Source of the DNA: an uncultured Pirellulaceae bacterium | GTDB taxonomy: Bacteria > Planctomycetota > Planctomycetia > Pirellulales > Pirellulaceae | Length of the DNA: 37,183 bases | Reading direction: 5' to 3' | Assembly (NCBI GenBank): GCA_937929805.1 | Contig: CALFUT010000030.1 | Span: 1 to 37,183, forward strand | Shown here: positions 17,331-25,836 of the stretch, piece after piece | Position numbering within the stretch: position 1 is the stretch's first letter | Layout: each line of letters begins with the position of its first letter | The notes under the pieces: model-generated | What the model was told of the DNA's origin: nothing | Databases searched by the model: none | Seen by the model: the letters and a program-made list of their open reading frames with translations, nothing else | Program-made: the position numbers and the translations under genes

Positions 17331-18338
17331 ATGAACTTACCCGTCCTTAAAGCCAAAGATTTCGAGTCCGATCAGGATGTTCGCTGGTGCCCCGGCTGCG
17401 GCGACTATTCCATCTTGGCTCAAATGAAAAAGGTGTTGCCCGAAATCGGCGCAACTCAAGAAGGCACCGTCTTCATCAGCGGCATCGGTTGCTCAAGCCG
17501 TTTCCCGTACTACATGAACACCTATGGCATGCACAGCATCCACGGAAGAGCCCCAGCGTTCGCCACAGGCCTGAAGTCGACTCGCCCCGACCTAAGCGTC
17601 TGGGTGATCACGGGTGACGGTGATGCGTTGAGCATTGGCGGCAACCACTTCATGCACATGCTGCGTCGAAATATTGACCTGAACGTGGTCCTGTTCAACA
17701 ACAGCATCTACGGTTTGACCAAAGGACAGTACTCGCCGACATCTAAGGTTGGATCGGTGACCAAGAGTACGCCCCGAGGATCGATCGACTACCCTTTGAA
17801 TCCGATTTCGATCGCCATCGCGGCTGAGGCAACCTTCGTGGCTCGTTCCATCGACACGAACATCAAGCACCTTGTCGCGACCCTGAAACGAGCCGCTGAG
17901 CACAAAGGAACTTCATTCGTTGAGGTCTACCAAAACTGCAACGTGTTCAACGATGGGACTTGGGATTATGCCAAGAACAAGGACACGAAAGCCGATTGCA
18001 CGGTCGAGCTTGAGCATGGAAAGCCGCTGATCTTCTCTGGAGGCACCAAAGGCATTCGCCTGAACGGTTTCCAGCCTGAAGTCGTCAAACTGGACGGCAA
18101 TGTGGCTCAAGATGACCTGCTTTTCCATGACGAAAAAGCCGCCAGCCCGCAACTGGCGTTCTTACTTTCGCGCATGCGTCACCCAGAATTCCCAGAACCA
18201 ATCGGTGTCTTCCGAGACGTGCAACGAGACACGTACGACGACATGATCAACGCTCAAGTCGCTGACGCCAAAGCAGAAAAGAAAGATGGGGACTTGGCCA
18301 GCCTGTTTGCCGGTGGCGAAACTTGGACGGTCGAATAG
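17331..18338 (+). CDS. korB: 2-oxoacid:ferredoxin oxidoreductase, beta subunit (TPP and 4Fe-4S)
   Basis: 335 residues. Cys20 and Cys23 (RWCPGCGDYS), Cys54 (GIGCSSRFPYY) and Cys203 (QNCNVFND) are the four ligands of the proximal 4Fe-4S cluster. The thiamine diphosphate site is GDGDALSIGGNH (95-106) with NNSIYGLTKGQ (123-133). No ferredoxin domain is fused, so electrons leave through a separate ferredoxin. The subunit pairs with korA just upstream in the same operon. The C-terminal 60 residues vary in the family. Confidence 0.92.
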   Translation: MNLPVLKAKDFESDQDVRWCPGCGDYSILAQMKKVLPEIGATQEGTVFISGIGCSSRFPYYMNTYGMHSIHGRAPAFATGLKSTRPDLSVWVITGDGDALSIGGNHFMHMLRRNIDLNVVLFNNSIYGLTKGQYSPTSKVGSVTKSTPRGSIDYPLNPISIAIAAEATFVARSIDTNIKHLVATLKRAAEHKGTSFVEVYQNCNVFNDGTWDYAKNKDTKADCTVELEHGKPLIFSGGTKGIRLNGFQPEVVKLDGNVAQDDLLFHDEKAASPQLAFLLSRMRHPEFPEPIGVFRDVQRDTYDDMINAQVADAKAEKKDGDLASLFAGGETWTVE

Positions 18339-18407
18339 CCCAAGGCATCATCAACGTTGCCAGACAAGTCGGAATTTCAACGGCTGGCGACTCTCCGAAA
18401 GTGAACG

Positions 18408-19562
18408 ATGCCGGGTCACATTCTTGCGGCATTCGAATTTGGTTCGGTCAACGGCGGCGAGAACTCGTTCTTGGCCGTTGTCGATCTACTCAGGGAACAA
18501 GGCTGGCATTTTTCCGCCTTGGCTCCACCTGATTCTCCGCTTAGCCAGAAACTAATCGACAACCACTTCTCCATTATTCCGTTTGAGCGAAACGGCGACG
18601 ACGGAACCCGTCTAGATCAGTCCGCTCTCCGGACCGCTGCTGCCGAAACGATCCAAGAAGTTCGCCCGAACCTTGTTCACTGCAATAGCTTGTCCATGAG
18701 CCGCTTGCTTGGGCCAGTGTGTCGAGAGCTCAAAACCCCTTCGCTTGGCTACCTACGCGACATTATCAAGATAAGCCGCAAAGCGATGGATGACATCAAC
18801 CAGCTAGATAAAATTGTCGCCGTGTCCGAAGCGACCCGGGCGTTTCATATCCAGCACGGCTTGGTCGCAGACCGCTCTATCACCATTCACAACGGAATCG
18901 ACCGCAATGCGTTCCTGAACCCTCGAACGCCGACTGTTTCGATTCGTGAACAACTGGCACTGCCTGACAACGCGCGGCTTATACTTTCCTGCGGACAGAT
19001 CGGAATGCGTAAAGGACTAGACACGCTGATCGAATCCTTTATCGAACTGAACTCGCTGGAACCGAGTCGGGATTCACCGCTGCACCTGTTGATCGTCGGT
19101 CAGCGACACTCTCAGAAGCAAGAAGCGATCGAGTACGAAAGCCAATTGCATGCTCGCGTGGCTGACGCTCAGCTGACAAGCCAAGTCCACTTTCTGGGTA
19201 GACGGTCGGATGTCGCACAGCTCATGCAGCAAGCAACGTTACTGATTCACACCGCGCGACAGGAACCGCTCGGACGCGTACTTTTGGAGGCTGCTTCAGT
19301 TGGACTGCCAATCGTTGCAACCGACGTTGGAGGGATGGCTGAGATTCTTTCACGCCCCTCACTCAAAGACTGCCTAGTCCCTCCAAACAATCCATCCGCA
19401 ACCGCTCGCACGGCTCAGTGCTTACTGCAGGACAACGATCGGCTGAGTCGGCTGTCACAGGAACTTCGCGAGCACGCGGCTACTCATTTTTCAACCAATG
19501 CCTGCGCAATGGCACTCAATTTTCAATATAAAAGCCTCACAGATGCGATTGATTTCGGCTGA
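18408..19562 (+). CDS. Glycosyltransferase family 4 (GT-B)
   Basis: 384 residues. The N-terminal domain opens with FEFGSVNGGENSFL, the glycine-rich acceptor loop. The C-terminal domain has SCGQIGMRKGLDTLIESF (about 198-215) and the E-x7-E motif (Glu286, Glu294) in QEPLGRVLLEAASVGLPIVATDVGG, which binds the nucleotide of the sugar donor. The enzyme retains the anomeric configuration, uses a UDP- or GDP-sugar and is peripheral to the inner membrane. Acceptor and sugar are unknown. No sugar-nucleotide gene is adjacent, but the GDP-fucose genes are 15 kb away in the same window. It starts 69 bases after korB; co-transcription is possible. Confidence 0.88.
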   Translation: MPGHILAAFEFGSVNGGENSFLAVVDLLREQGWHFSALAPPDSPLSQKLIDNHFSIIPFERNGDDGTRLDQSALRTAAAETIQEVRPNLVHCNSLSMSRLLGPVCRELKTPSLGYLRDIIKISRKAMDDINQLDKIVAVSEATRAFHIQHGLVADRSITIHNGIDRNAFLNPRTPTVSIREQLALPDNARLILSCGQIGMRKGLDTLIESFIELNSLEPSRDSPLHLLIVGQRHSQKQEAIEYESQLHARVADAQLTSQVHFLGRRSDVAQLMQQATLLIHTARQEPLGRVLLEAASVGLPIVATDVGGMAEILSRPSLKDCLVPPNNPSATARTAQCLLQDNDRLSRLSQELREHAATHFSTNACAMALNFQYKSLTDAIDFG

Positions 19563-19732
19563 CCACCATCGCGGCTCAAAAACAATTTTTCATGTTGTTA
19601 AGCATGCCTGCCGCGCGGTCGTCGTCAAGAAAAATTCCGGCTCGACTGAATTCGGAATATGGCTGAATTGTCGTTTGGGCATTACAATGCAATGTTCAAC
19701 TCGAACGTTCTCGCCGCGACCAACGTTGTCCC

Positions 19733-22375
19733 ATGCCATCGAAGCCGGATTCCAAACCCAAGTACGACTTTCGCACCTGCTTGAAAAAAAGCGACGTGCT
19801 AAAGCCAGAGGTGCTTGAGAAATGGTTGTCCGAAAATCCTGACCAAAGCCCAGCGGAAGACGCGGCTCAGTTGGTTAGAAAGAAACTGCTGACCGAGTGG
19901 CAGGCCAAATATCTACTGTCTGGTCGATACCGGCTTCACTTGGGAAATTACCAGCTACTGCGACGAGTGCGTCGCGACTCGTTTGGCGATCGTTTCATTG
20001 CACTACATCCTCAACTGGGGCGAACCGTTCAGGTGCAGGTGCTGCCCGTCGAGCTAACCAATGACGCGAATCAGCGCGATGAGTTTCTGACCAAAGCCGG
20101 ATTGGCGGGCGAACTGGACCATCCCAATCTTGCTCACGTATTCGACATCGATATGCAACAAGGTCGATATTACTTAGTAACTGAGTATGACCCGAGCGTA
20201 TCCTTGACCGAGTTACGCGTGCTATCGCTGGACGCGTCGAGGGTCGCGAGTATCGTTCGCGATTCAATTCTGGGATTGAAGCACGCTCACGAGCGATCGG
20301 TTGTTCATGACAATTTGACAATGGATAACGTGCTGGTCAACGAAGACGGCGTTGTCAAAATCTCGCAGATCGCATTGTCGCCTCTGGCAAAAAAAACGAC
20401 AAAAATGGCAAGGGAAAATGTGTCGTCAGAGCAGGGTGACCTGCTGGCGATCGTCCGCATGGGTCGGCGATTGCTCAAAGACGCACCATCGACGACTGCA
20501 ACACGGCAACTGACGACACTGCTATCGAATTTGAACACCAAAGATGAAACCGCTTTCAATCAGTCACTCACGGAACTTGAGCTTTGGATCCAACAATCTT
20601 CGGAGGAGTCACTGGCACACGAAAGCGTAAAGGAATCAACAATCGATTCAAACACGCCGATCGCGGTCCCGGATGGCGAGATCGAAAGGCTTCAGAAAAA
20701 TGCGGAACTAACGGAAAGTCAGAAAACTCAGTCGCGGAACCCAAAAGCGCGTCGAGGTGAGATTTGGGATACCGGGCCGGGCAGCAAGAATGGGATGCGC
20801 CTTGCAACGTTGGGAGCAGTAACCGTGCTCCTTGGTGTGCTTGTGCATTTTGGACTTCAGGCGATACGAAAATCGGCTCCCGCAAGGCCAGTATCACAGA
20901 GGCAAACTTCTCTGCAAAAATCTGTTACACCAAGCACTCGAAACCGATCGCTGCTCAGCCCTCAAACCGTTGCTCGGGTAAGTTCGCCGAAAGACACGAA
21001 CATGCTGGAACAACTTGCAGGCGAACCTCCGCGTGATGTGGCTGAGATTTTACCTCCGACGAACGAGACGACCTTACCGCCACCGGTTGTTAACCCAAGT
21101 GCCTTTGGTCCAAAACCTGACGGCGATTCGAAAACTGTCGGCACTCGCTCTCTGACAAGTGCGTTACCAAAATCGGCCAACACAGCAGGGGACCAAACTT
21201 ACACCGATCGAATGTTCGAGACGAACAAGGCTGAGCCACCAATTCAGTCCGTCGCAAAAACAGAGCCCGATCCGCGGGAGAAAAAACCAGCAGCTGGTTT
21301 TGATGGCAATGCGGCAGTAAGTTCCACGAAGCCCGATGCCGCTCAAGACACAGCGCAAACGGACTCGCAAAGCGAAGCGGATGAGAAACAGGAATCCGAA
21401 AATCCCTTCGACGGTTTCCCTAGTTCTTTCGACCTGCCCGAAACTGAATCGTCCAATGAAGCTATACTAGCAACGCTCAAACGAAGCTCGATTCATCTGC
21501 TGGGGATGGAACTAAAATCAGCCGAGGGCATTGGCAAAGGAAGAACCAGTTTCGCCCTTGAGCGGAATGAAACGACGAAGCGTCAGTGGACTTTGCTTTC
21601 GAAGAAGTCTCCCCGAAACAATGGCGACCCCGTCGGGCAATTCGATTTTGATAAAACATCTGGCCAGATAAAATTCCACTGGCTTCCCAAAGCGGCTTCA
21701 TCTCGAATTGCCAACTACGTTCGAAACTGCGTTCTCAAGATGAAACTTGGAAGTTCATCACGAACAATGGCATTACGATCGCCAGTGAGAGCCGAGCTGA
21801 AAATGAGTCGAACGAAACCGTCCGCGACAATCGAGGCAGACCTTGAGTGGCTTCCGAACCCTGAGTTGCTGACTGTTGAAGTGCTTCCGCTCAAGCAAGT
21901 GGGAATGCCCAAGACTTGGATCGAGTCCGCGATCGTTCAACCGGGCACGCCCGCGATTATCCACTTCCATGAGGCGGCCAGTAATCGATTCATGTGGCTT
22001 CAGCTGGACAGCAGCATTCGGAAAAAAGTAACACTTGACCTAAGCTTGATGCTCAAGCACGCCGACGGAACCGTGCAAGCGATCACTCGTGCTGCCGACG
22101 TAAAGAAACTACAGACTCTACTGCAAAAAGCCGCCGTAAAGGCGCAACAGGAATACGACGCCAACAAGGACATCGTTGCTCCCAAAGGCCAAATCACCAA
22201 ATTTAAGGACTATGTGGCAAAGCTGAAATCGACCGCCAAGAAAACCTTGAAGCAATCTCAAATCGCTGGCGAAAATACCACGATTGTCGAAACTTTCTAC
22301 GACCGCGTGCTTCCAGTTCGACTCATATTCCGTGCGGACGATTACCAAGTTGTCCTCCTTGAGTCCGCCCCGTAA
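19733..22375 (+). CDS. Membrane-anchored Ser/Thr pseudokinase with large C-terminal domain
   Basis: 880 residues. Residues 1-70 resemble the N-terminal segment common before planctomycete kinases (LVRKKLLTEWQAKYLLSG...LGNYQLL). Residues 70-290 keep the kinase scaffold (LAGELDHPNLAHVFDI, GLKHAHERSVVHDNLTMDNVLV) but every catalytic residue is gone. The ATP lysine is Gln102 (VQVQVL), HRD is His192-Asp193-Asn194, the catalytic-loop lysine is Thr196, DFG is Gln212-Ile213-Ala214, and the glycine loop has lost its glycines. A transmembrane helix spans about 355-377, followed by a Pro/Thr/Ser-rich linker (380-580) and a 300-residue C-terminal domain I do not recognise, probably periplasmic. It is probably a scaffold or sensor rather than an enzyme. 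Confidence 0.8.
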   Translation: MPSKPDSKPKYDFRTCLKKSDVLKPEVLEKWLSENPDQSPAEDAAQLVRKKLLTEWQAKYLLSGRYRLHLGNYQLLRRVRRDSFGDRFIALHPQLGRTVQVQVLPVELTNDANQRDEFLTKAGLAGELDHPNLAHVFDIDMQQGRYYLVTEYDPSVSLTELRVLSLDASRVASIVRDSILGLKHAHERSVVHDNLTMDNVLVNEDGVVKISQIALSPLAKKTTKMARENVSSEQGDLLAIVRMGRRLLKDAPSTTATRQLTTLLSNLNTKDETAFNQSLTELELWIQQSSEESLAHESVKESTIDSNTPIAVPDGEIERLQKNAELTESQKTQSRNPKARRGEIWDTGPGSKNGMRLATLGAVTVLLGVLVHFGLQAIRKSAPARPVSQRQTSLQKSVTPSTRNRSLLSPQTVARVSSPKDTNMLEQLAGEPPRDVAEILPPTNETTLPPPVVNPSAFGPKPDGDSKTVGTRSLTSALPKSANTAGDQTYTDRMFETNKAEPPIQSVAKTEPDPREKKPAAGFDGNAAVSSTKPDAAQDTAQTDSQSEADEKQESENPFDGFPSSFDLPETESSNEAILATLKRSSIHLLGMELKSAEGIGKGRTSFALERNETTKRQWTLLSKKSPRNNGDPVGQFDFDKTSGQIKFHWLPKAASSRIANYVRNCVLKMKLGSSSRTMALRSPVRAELKMSRTKPSATIEADLEWLPNPELLTVEVLPLKQVGMPKTWIESAIVQPGTPAIIHFHEAASNRFMWLQLDSSIRKKVTLDLSLMLKHADGTVQAITRAADVKKLQTLLQKAAVKAQQEYDANKDIVAPKGQITKFKDYVAKLKSTAKKTLKQSQIAGENTTIVETFYDRVLPVRLIFRADDYQVVLLESAP

Positions 22376-22609
22376 GCCGATCTTTGGGTATCGTTCTTGT
22401 GGTACCAAAAGATTGGTTTCCGCCAACTTTTTTGCTTGGCAGATTTTCACGAACCTGCGTTGCCGATTTTGGCTCTACGGAACTACAATCTCCAGCGTCA
22501 GCAAAGAGGTTTAGCACCTACCCAATCAAAACGACCTGCGGTCGGGGGAAGATTAAAAAGCCTTTTACTACCAATTCGCTTGTTTTGTTTTTTTGACTGG
22601 ATTCCTTTC
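22376..22609. other. Leader/intergenic region upstream of argC
   Basis: The frame of argC is open from 22397, but those codons are not ArgC-like. The gap contains a small hairpin (CGACC-TGC-GGTCG, 22532-22544) and a T-rich run ending about 13 bases before the argC ATG. This could be a terminator of the upstream gene or a leader element; I cannot decide. Confidence 0.35.
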
Positions 22610-23620
22610 ATGGTTCGGATTGGCATTGTTGGCGGCACCGGATACACGGCGGTTGAGTTAATTAAGTTGCTGCTGAGACACCCCGAAGCTCAGATTACAC
22701 GCATTACGTCACGCGACCCGGAGCACCCTCATCTTGGCGACGTCCACACGTCTTTGCGTGATCGTCTGGACTTGCGTTTTGAAACGCTGGACATTGGCCA
22801 GTTTTCTTCGGACATTGATTGCGCGTTCTGCTGCCTGCCTCACGCTGCGTCCGCTGCGGTTGTTGGGTCATTGCTGGATGCCGGAATTCGCGTGGTCGAC
22901 TTTAGCGCCGACTACCGCCTGAACGATGTGGCAAGTTTTGAAAAGTGGTACCAAGTGACTCATCCGGATGGCGATCGAGTCGGATCAGTGCCGTATGGAA
23001 TCCCAGAATTGTTCCGCGATTCGATCCAGTCTGCAAATCTCGTTGCGAACCCGGGATGCTTTCCAAGTTCCGCGATTCTACCGCTGGCTCCGTTGGTGAA
23101 AGCGAATCTCATTGATACGCAAAGCCTAATCGTAGATTCCAAGACAGGAGTCTCGGGAGCCGGGCGGAAGCCAAACTTGAAGTTCCACTACCCCGAGTGC
23201 AATGAATCAGTTGCCGCTTACGGCGTGGGCACCCATCGACACATGCCCGAGATCGATCAGATCTTGGGGCGGTTCGCAGGCGTTACGACAGCAACTATTT
23301 TCACACCTCACTTGATTCCCATGGACCGTGGAATTCTGTCGACCATTTACGTAACGCCCAGCGAGGGCACTCAGCCCGATTCGGCGATGGATTGTTTGAA
23401 CGACTTTTACAAACGCGAGCCGTTTGTCCGGATCACCAGTGACTTGCCCATGACCAAGGACGTTGCCAATACGAACTTTTGTGACATAACAGTTCGCCAG
23501 TGTGGTGATCGCCTAGTGATTGTCAGCGTGCTGGATAACCTAATCAAAGGTGCCTCGGGCGCTGCCGTCCAAAACTTCAACGCGATGTTCGGATTTGACG
23601 AAGCCACTGCATTGAACTGA
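22610..23620 (+). CDS. argC: N-acetyl-gamma-glutamyl-phosphate reductase
   Basis: 336 residues from the ATG at 22610, chosen because MVRIGIVGGTGYTAVEL is the canonical ArgC N-terminus although no Shine-Dalgarno site precedes it. It is the third step of arginine synthesis: NADPH-dependent reduction of N-acetylglutamyl phosphate to the semialdehyde. The nucleotide-binding GGTGYT is at 8-13, catalytic Cys150 in NPGCFPSS, and the family segments GVSGAGR, GTHRHMPEI and FTPHLIPMDRGIL are present. The next arginine gene, argJ, begins 47 bases later, so the two form an operon. The spacer holds a heptamer tandem repeat. Confidence 0.96.
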   Translation: MVRIGIVGGTGYTAVELIKLLLRHPEAQITRITSRDPEHPHLGDVHTSLRDRLDLRFETLDIGQFSSDIDCAFCCLPHAASAAVVGSLLDAGIRVVDFSADYRLNDVASFEKWYQVTHPDGDRVGSVPYGIPELFRDSIQSANLVANPGCFPSSAILPLAPLVKANLIDTQSLIVDSKTGVSGAGRKPNLKFHYPECNESVAAYGVGTHRHMPEIDQILGRFAGVTTATIFTPHLIPMDRGILSTIYVTPSEGTQPDSAMDCLNDFYKREPFVRITSDLPMTKDVANTNFCDITVRQCGDRLVIVSVLDNLIKGASGAAVQNFNAMFGFDEATALN

Positions 23621-23630
23621 ACTAAATTTT

Positions 23631-23658
23631 CCGCATTCCGCATTCCGCACTCCGCATT
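23631..23658. repeat. Heptamer tandem repeat (CCGCATT x4) between argC and argJ
   Basis: Four head-to-tail copies of CCGCATT, the third with one change (CCGCACT), fill most of the 47-base spacer and end ten bases before the argJ ATG. Confidence 0.85.
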
Positions 23659-23667
23659 TTAAACGCT

Positions 23668-24858
23668 ATGCCCAACAAACTCCCTGACGGTTTTCGCTAC
23701 GCTGGCGTCGCTTCTGGCGTGAAAGCGTCCGGCAAGCTCGACCTAGCCTTGATTGCGACCGAACAAGATGCCGTCGCGGCAGGCGTCTACACGACCAACA
23801 TCGTGCACGCCTCCAGCATCGACTGGAACCGCGACATCACGCCGACTGACCAGTTCCGCGCACTGGTGATCAACTCGGGGAACGCGAACGCGTGCACCGG
23901 ACAACAAGGCGAATCCAATAACCGATCGATGGCAGAACTCACGGCGCAGCAGATTGGGGCTCAGCCTAACCAAGTGTGCGTGTTTTCCACCGGCATCATT
24001 GGGCATCAACTGCCGATGGCTCAGATCGAGCCCGGCATCAGCGACGTGGCAAATCAGTTGGGCGATTCAAAGGACCATTTTACGACTGCTGCGGAAGCCA
24101 TCCTGACGACGGATCAAGGCCTCAAAACGGCTTCGCGAATCATCAAGGTAGGCGACCAAGAAATTTCGGTGGTCGGAATGGCCAAAGGAGCCGGAATGAT
24201 TGGTCCGAAAATGGCAACGATGCTGGCCGTTGTCATGACAGATGCCGCCATCGACAAGTCATCTGCCCAGACAATCATCCAGCACGCAGCCGATGCCTCG
24301 TTCAATCGAGTGAGTGTCGAGGGACACATGAGCACCAACGATGGTCTGATCTTAATCGCCAGTGGCAAGTCATCGGCATCGATCGATGCGGGCGAAGCTT
24401 TGAACGCTCTGGCTGGAGCGGTTGAAGATACTTGTATTGAGCTGGCTCGGCAGATACCGGCCGATGGCGAAGGAGCCACTCACCTAGTCGAGATTAACAT
24501 CACGGGAGCTCGCTCGGATGCAGACGCCGACAAAATCGCGCGTGCGATTGCGTCCAGCAATTTGGTCAAAACGGCGGTCACCGGCAACGATCCCAACTGG
24601 GGCCGGATCGTCTCGGCCGCCGGCTACTGTGGAGCCAATTTCGCAATGAGTGAGGTCGCCCTGAAGCTGAATGGGCAGACCGTCTTCGAGCACGGCCAAC
24701 CAGTGGACTTTTGCGAAAAGACGGTCAGCGGGATGCTGAAAGACTCGTTCGATACACTGATCGAGCTGAGCGTCGGCTCAGGCCCCGGTAATGCTCGGCA
24801 CTGGACCAGTGACTTGACGACCGCCTACGTTGAATTCAATTCAGAATACACTACCTGA
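23668..24858 (+). CDS. argJ: Bifunctional glutamate N-acetyltransferase / amino-acid N-acetyltransferase
   Basis: 396 residues. ArgJ recycles the acetyl group between N-acetylornithine and glutamate (and often also acetylates glutamate from acetyl-CoA). The precursor self-cleaves before the nucleophile Thr184 in GPKMA-TMLAVVMTDA, which is fully conserved here. Other family segments are FSTGIIGHQLPM, VEGHMSTND and GNDPNWGRIVSAAGY. A Thr following the cleavage site and a normal C-terminus (ending in AYVEFNSEYTT) indicate an active enzyme. It follows argC in the same operon; the presence of argJ implies the cyclic arginine route. Confidence 0.96.
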   Translation: MPNKLPDGFRYAGVASGVKASGKLDLALIATEQDAVAAGVYTTNIVHASSIDWNRDITPTDQFRALVINSGNANACTGQQGESNNRSMAELTAQQIGAQPNQVCVFSTGIIGHQLPMAQIEPGISDVANQLGDSKDHFTTAAEAILTTDQGLKTASRIIKVGDQEISVVGMAKGAGMIGPKMATMLAVVMTDAAIDKSSAQTIIQHAADASFNRVSVEGHMSTNDGLILIASGKSSASIDAGEALNALAGAVEDTCIELARQIPADGEGATHLVEINITGARSDADADKIARAIASSNLVKTAVTGNDPNWGRIVSAAGYCGANFAMSEVALKLNGQTVFEHGQPVDFCEKTVSGMLKDSFDTLIELSVGSGPGNARHWTSDLTTAYVEFNSEYTT

Positions 24859-24907
24859 ATCAATTGGCGTGGTGAACAATTCGGCTCAACGACTTGTTAC
24901 TAAGAAT

Positions 24908-25306
24908 TTACGCATCATGGATAGCTTCTCGTTCTAAGATGCGTTCAGCCAAATTAAACTTCAAGATCGAACAGGTCACCTTGCCGATTAGAGTTAAAGG
25001 CTCAACAACCACACCGTTCCACTTGAAGTGGTCAGACCATGAATCTGAACGCGGATTGTAAAACCTAATGAAGTCTCCGGTTCCGTGGTCAATCGACCCT
25101 ACGTCCGTCCCTTTGTGGCGATTGCAAAACGTGCATGAAACCGCAAGGTTAGATTCGACCGTTTCCCCGCCGTGTTTTTCCGAAATGACGTGATCAACTT
25201 GAAACCCAAGAAAGGTGTCGATTTCTTTGATCTGGCAATACTCGCAAGCTCCGGCTCCCCGGGCCTCGACAGATCGGCGAATTTCAGCGGGGATATAAGA
25301 CGTCAT
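24908..25306 (-). CDS. HNH endonuclease family protein
   Basis: 132 residues. Zinc ligands Cys21/Cys24 (CEYC) and Cys58/Cys61 (CTFCN) bracket the nuclease core QVDHVISEKHGGETVESNLAVSC: Asp38-His39, Asn53 and His64 form the HNH triad pattern. These small standalone HNH proteins are nicking or double-strand nucleases in several defence, repair and mobile contexts; the role of this one is unknown. The C-terminal half (after about 70) is specific to the subfamily found in planctomycetes and cyanobacteria. The ATG overlaps the stop of the upstream 77-residue gene by four bases, so they are translationally coupled. Confidence 0.88.
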   Translation of the reverse strand: MTSYIPAEIRRSVEARGAGACEYCQIKEIDTFLGFQVDHVISEKHGGETVESNLAVSCTFCNRHKGTDVGSIDHGTGDFIRFYNPRSDSWSDHFKWNGVVVEPLTLIGKVTCSILKFNLAERILEREAIHDA

Positions 25307-25536
25307 TCTGCAGTTATCTTGCGTGCCTTGGCTTTGGCGAGACGCATGATGTGCTCGACTTCGAGAAAATGGTCAAGCTCGGCTTTCCCTTCAGCTGAAA
25401 GCGTTCCAGCCTTTTCGCTGGCAATCAAATCTGCGACTCGCTGCTTTGTCTCATCCGACGGGACAAAACTGGCAACGGCCGTCGGCGTCGTGCCTGCCGC
25501 AATAAAGTCTACGATCTCGGTGTAAGCTCTCAACAT
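25303..25536 (-). CDS. Small helical protein coupled to the HNH nuclease
   Basis: 77 residues: MLRAYTEIVDFIAAG, then TPTAVASFVPSDETKQRVADLI and KAELDHFLEVEHIMRLAKAKAR. I recall this as a widespread small family that sits before HNH genes in cyanobacteria and planctomycetes; I cannot name a function. The charged, helix-rich, soluble sequence and ATGA overlap with the nuclease fit a partner or antitoxin-like regulator. That is inference from gene order; no DNA-binding motif is obvious. Confidence 0.7.
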   Translation of the reverse strand: MLRAYTEIVDFIAAGTTPTAVASFVPSDETKQRVADLIASEKAGTLSAEGKAELDHFLEVEHIMRLAKAKARKITAE

Positions 25537-25836
25537 CGTGTCATTGTAGCAAAAGCAAGCAAAAGTCCAAGGATCATGCTGGATTCGCCCGATTCCGGAT
25601 AACTTACCTGCTGCCTAAATCGCCCGAGCGTGCGAAATCGGTGTCCAGAAACAGCTACCGATCCCCCTCTCAGCAGTCAACACGGCAAACGACCGGCATT
25701 TTCGATCCGCTGGCAAGAGTTCTTGATGATTCGATCAGAATCGTGGCTCAGTTGCTTGACACTTTCACGCTGATCAATACCCTTTCTTTACCGATATTTT
25801 GGTTCGACGATTTAGAGAAGATTCCCAAGGCGAATT
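25537..25836. other. Intergenic region upstream of the acidic small protein
   Basis: About 300 bases. A 67-codon GTG frame (25641-25844) runs through it and overlaps the next start, but it has no recognisable homology and I do not call it. The HNH operon promoter (minus) and the promoter of the gene at 25837 must be here. Confidence 0.35.

Noticed and set aside
22397-22609. Upstream 71 codons of the argC frame
   Set aside because: ArgC begins at MVRIGIVGGTGYT (22610); the extra part is low in family similarity.
24908-25306. HNH protein as the toxin partner of the Im-like gene
   Set aside because: It is 16 kb away, belongs to a different HNH subgroup with paired CxxC zinc sites, and has its own coupled neighbour.
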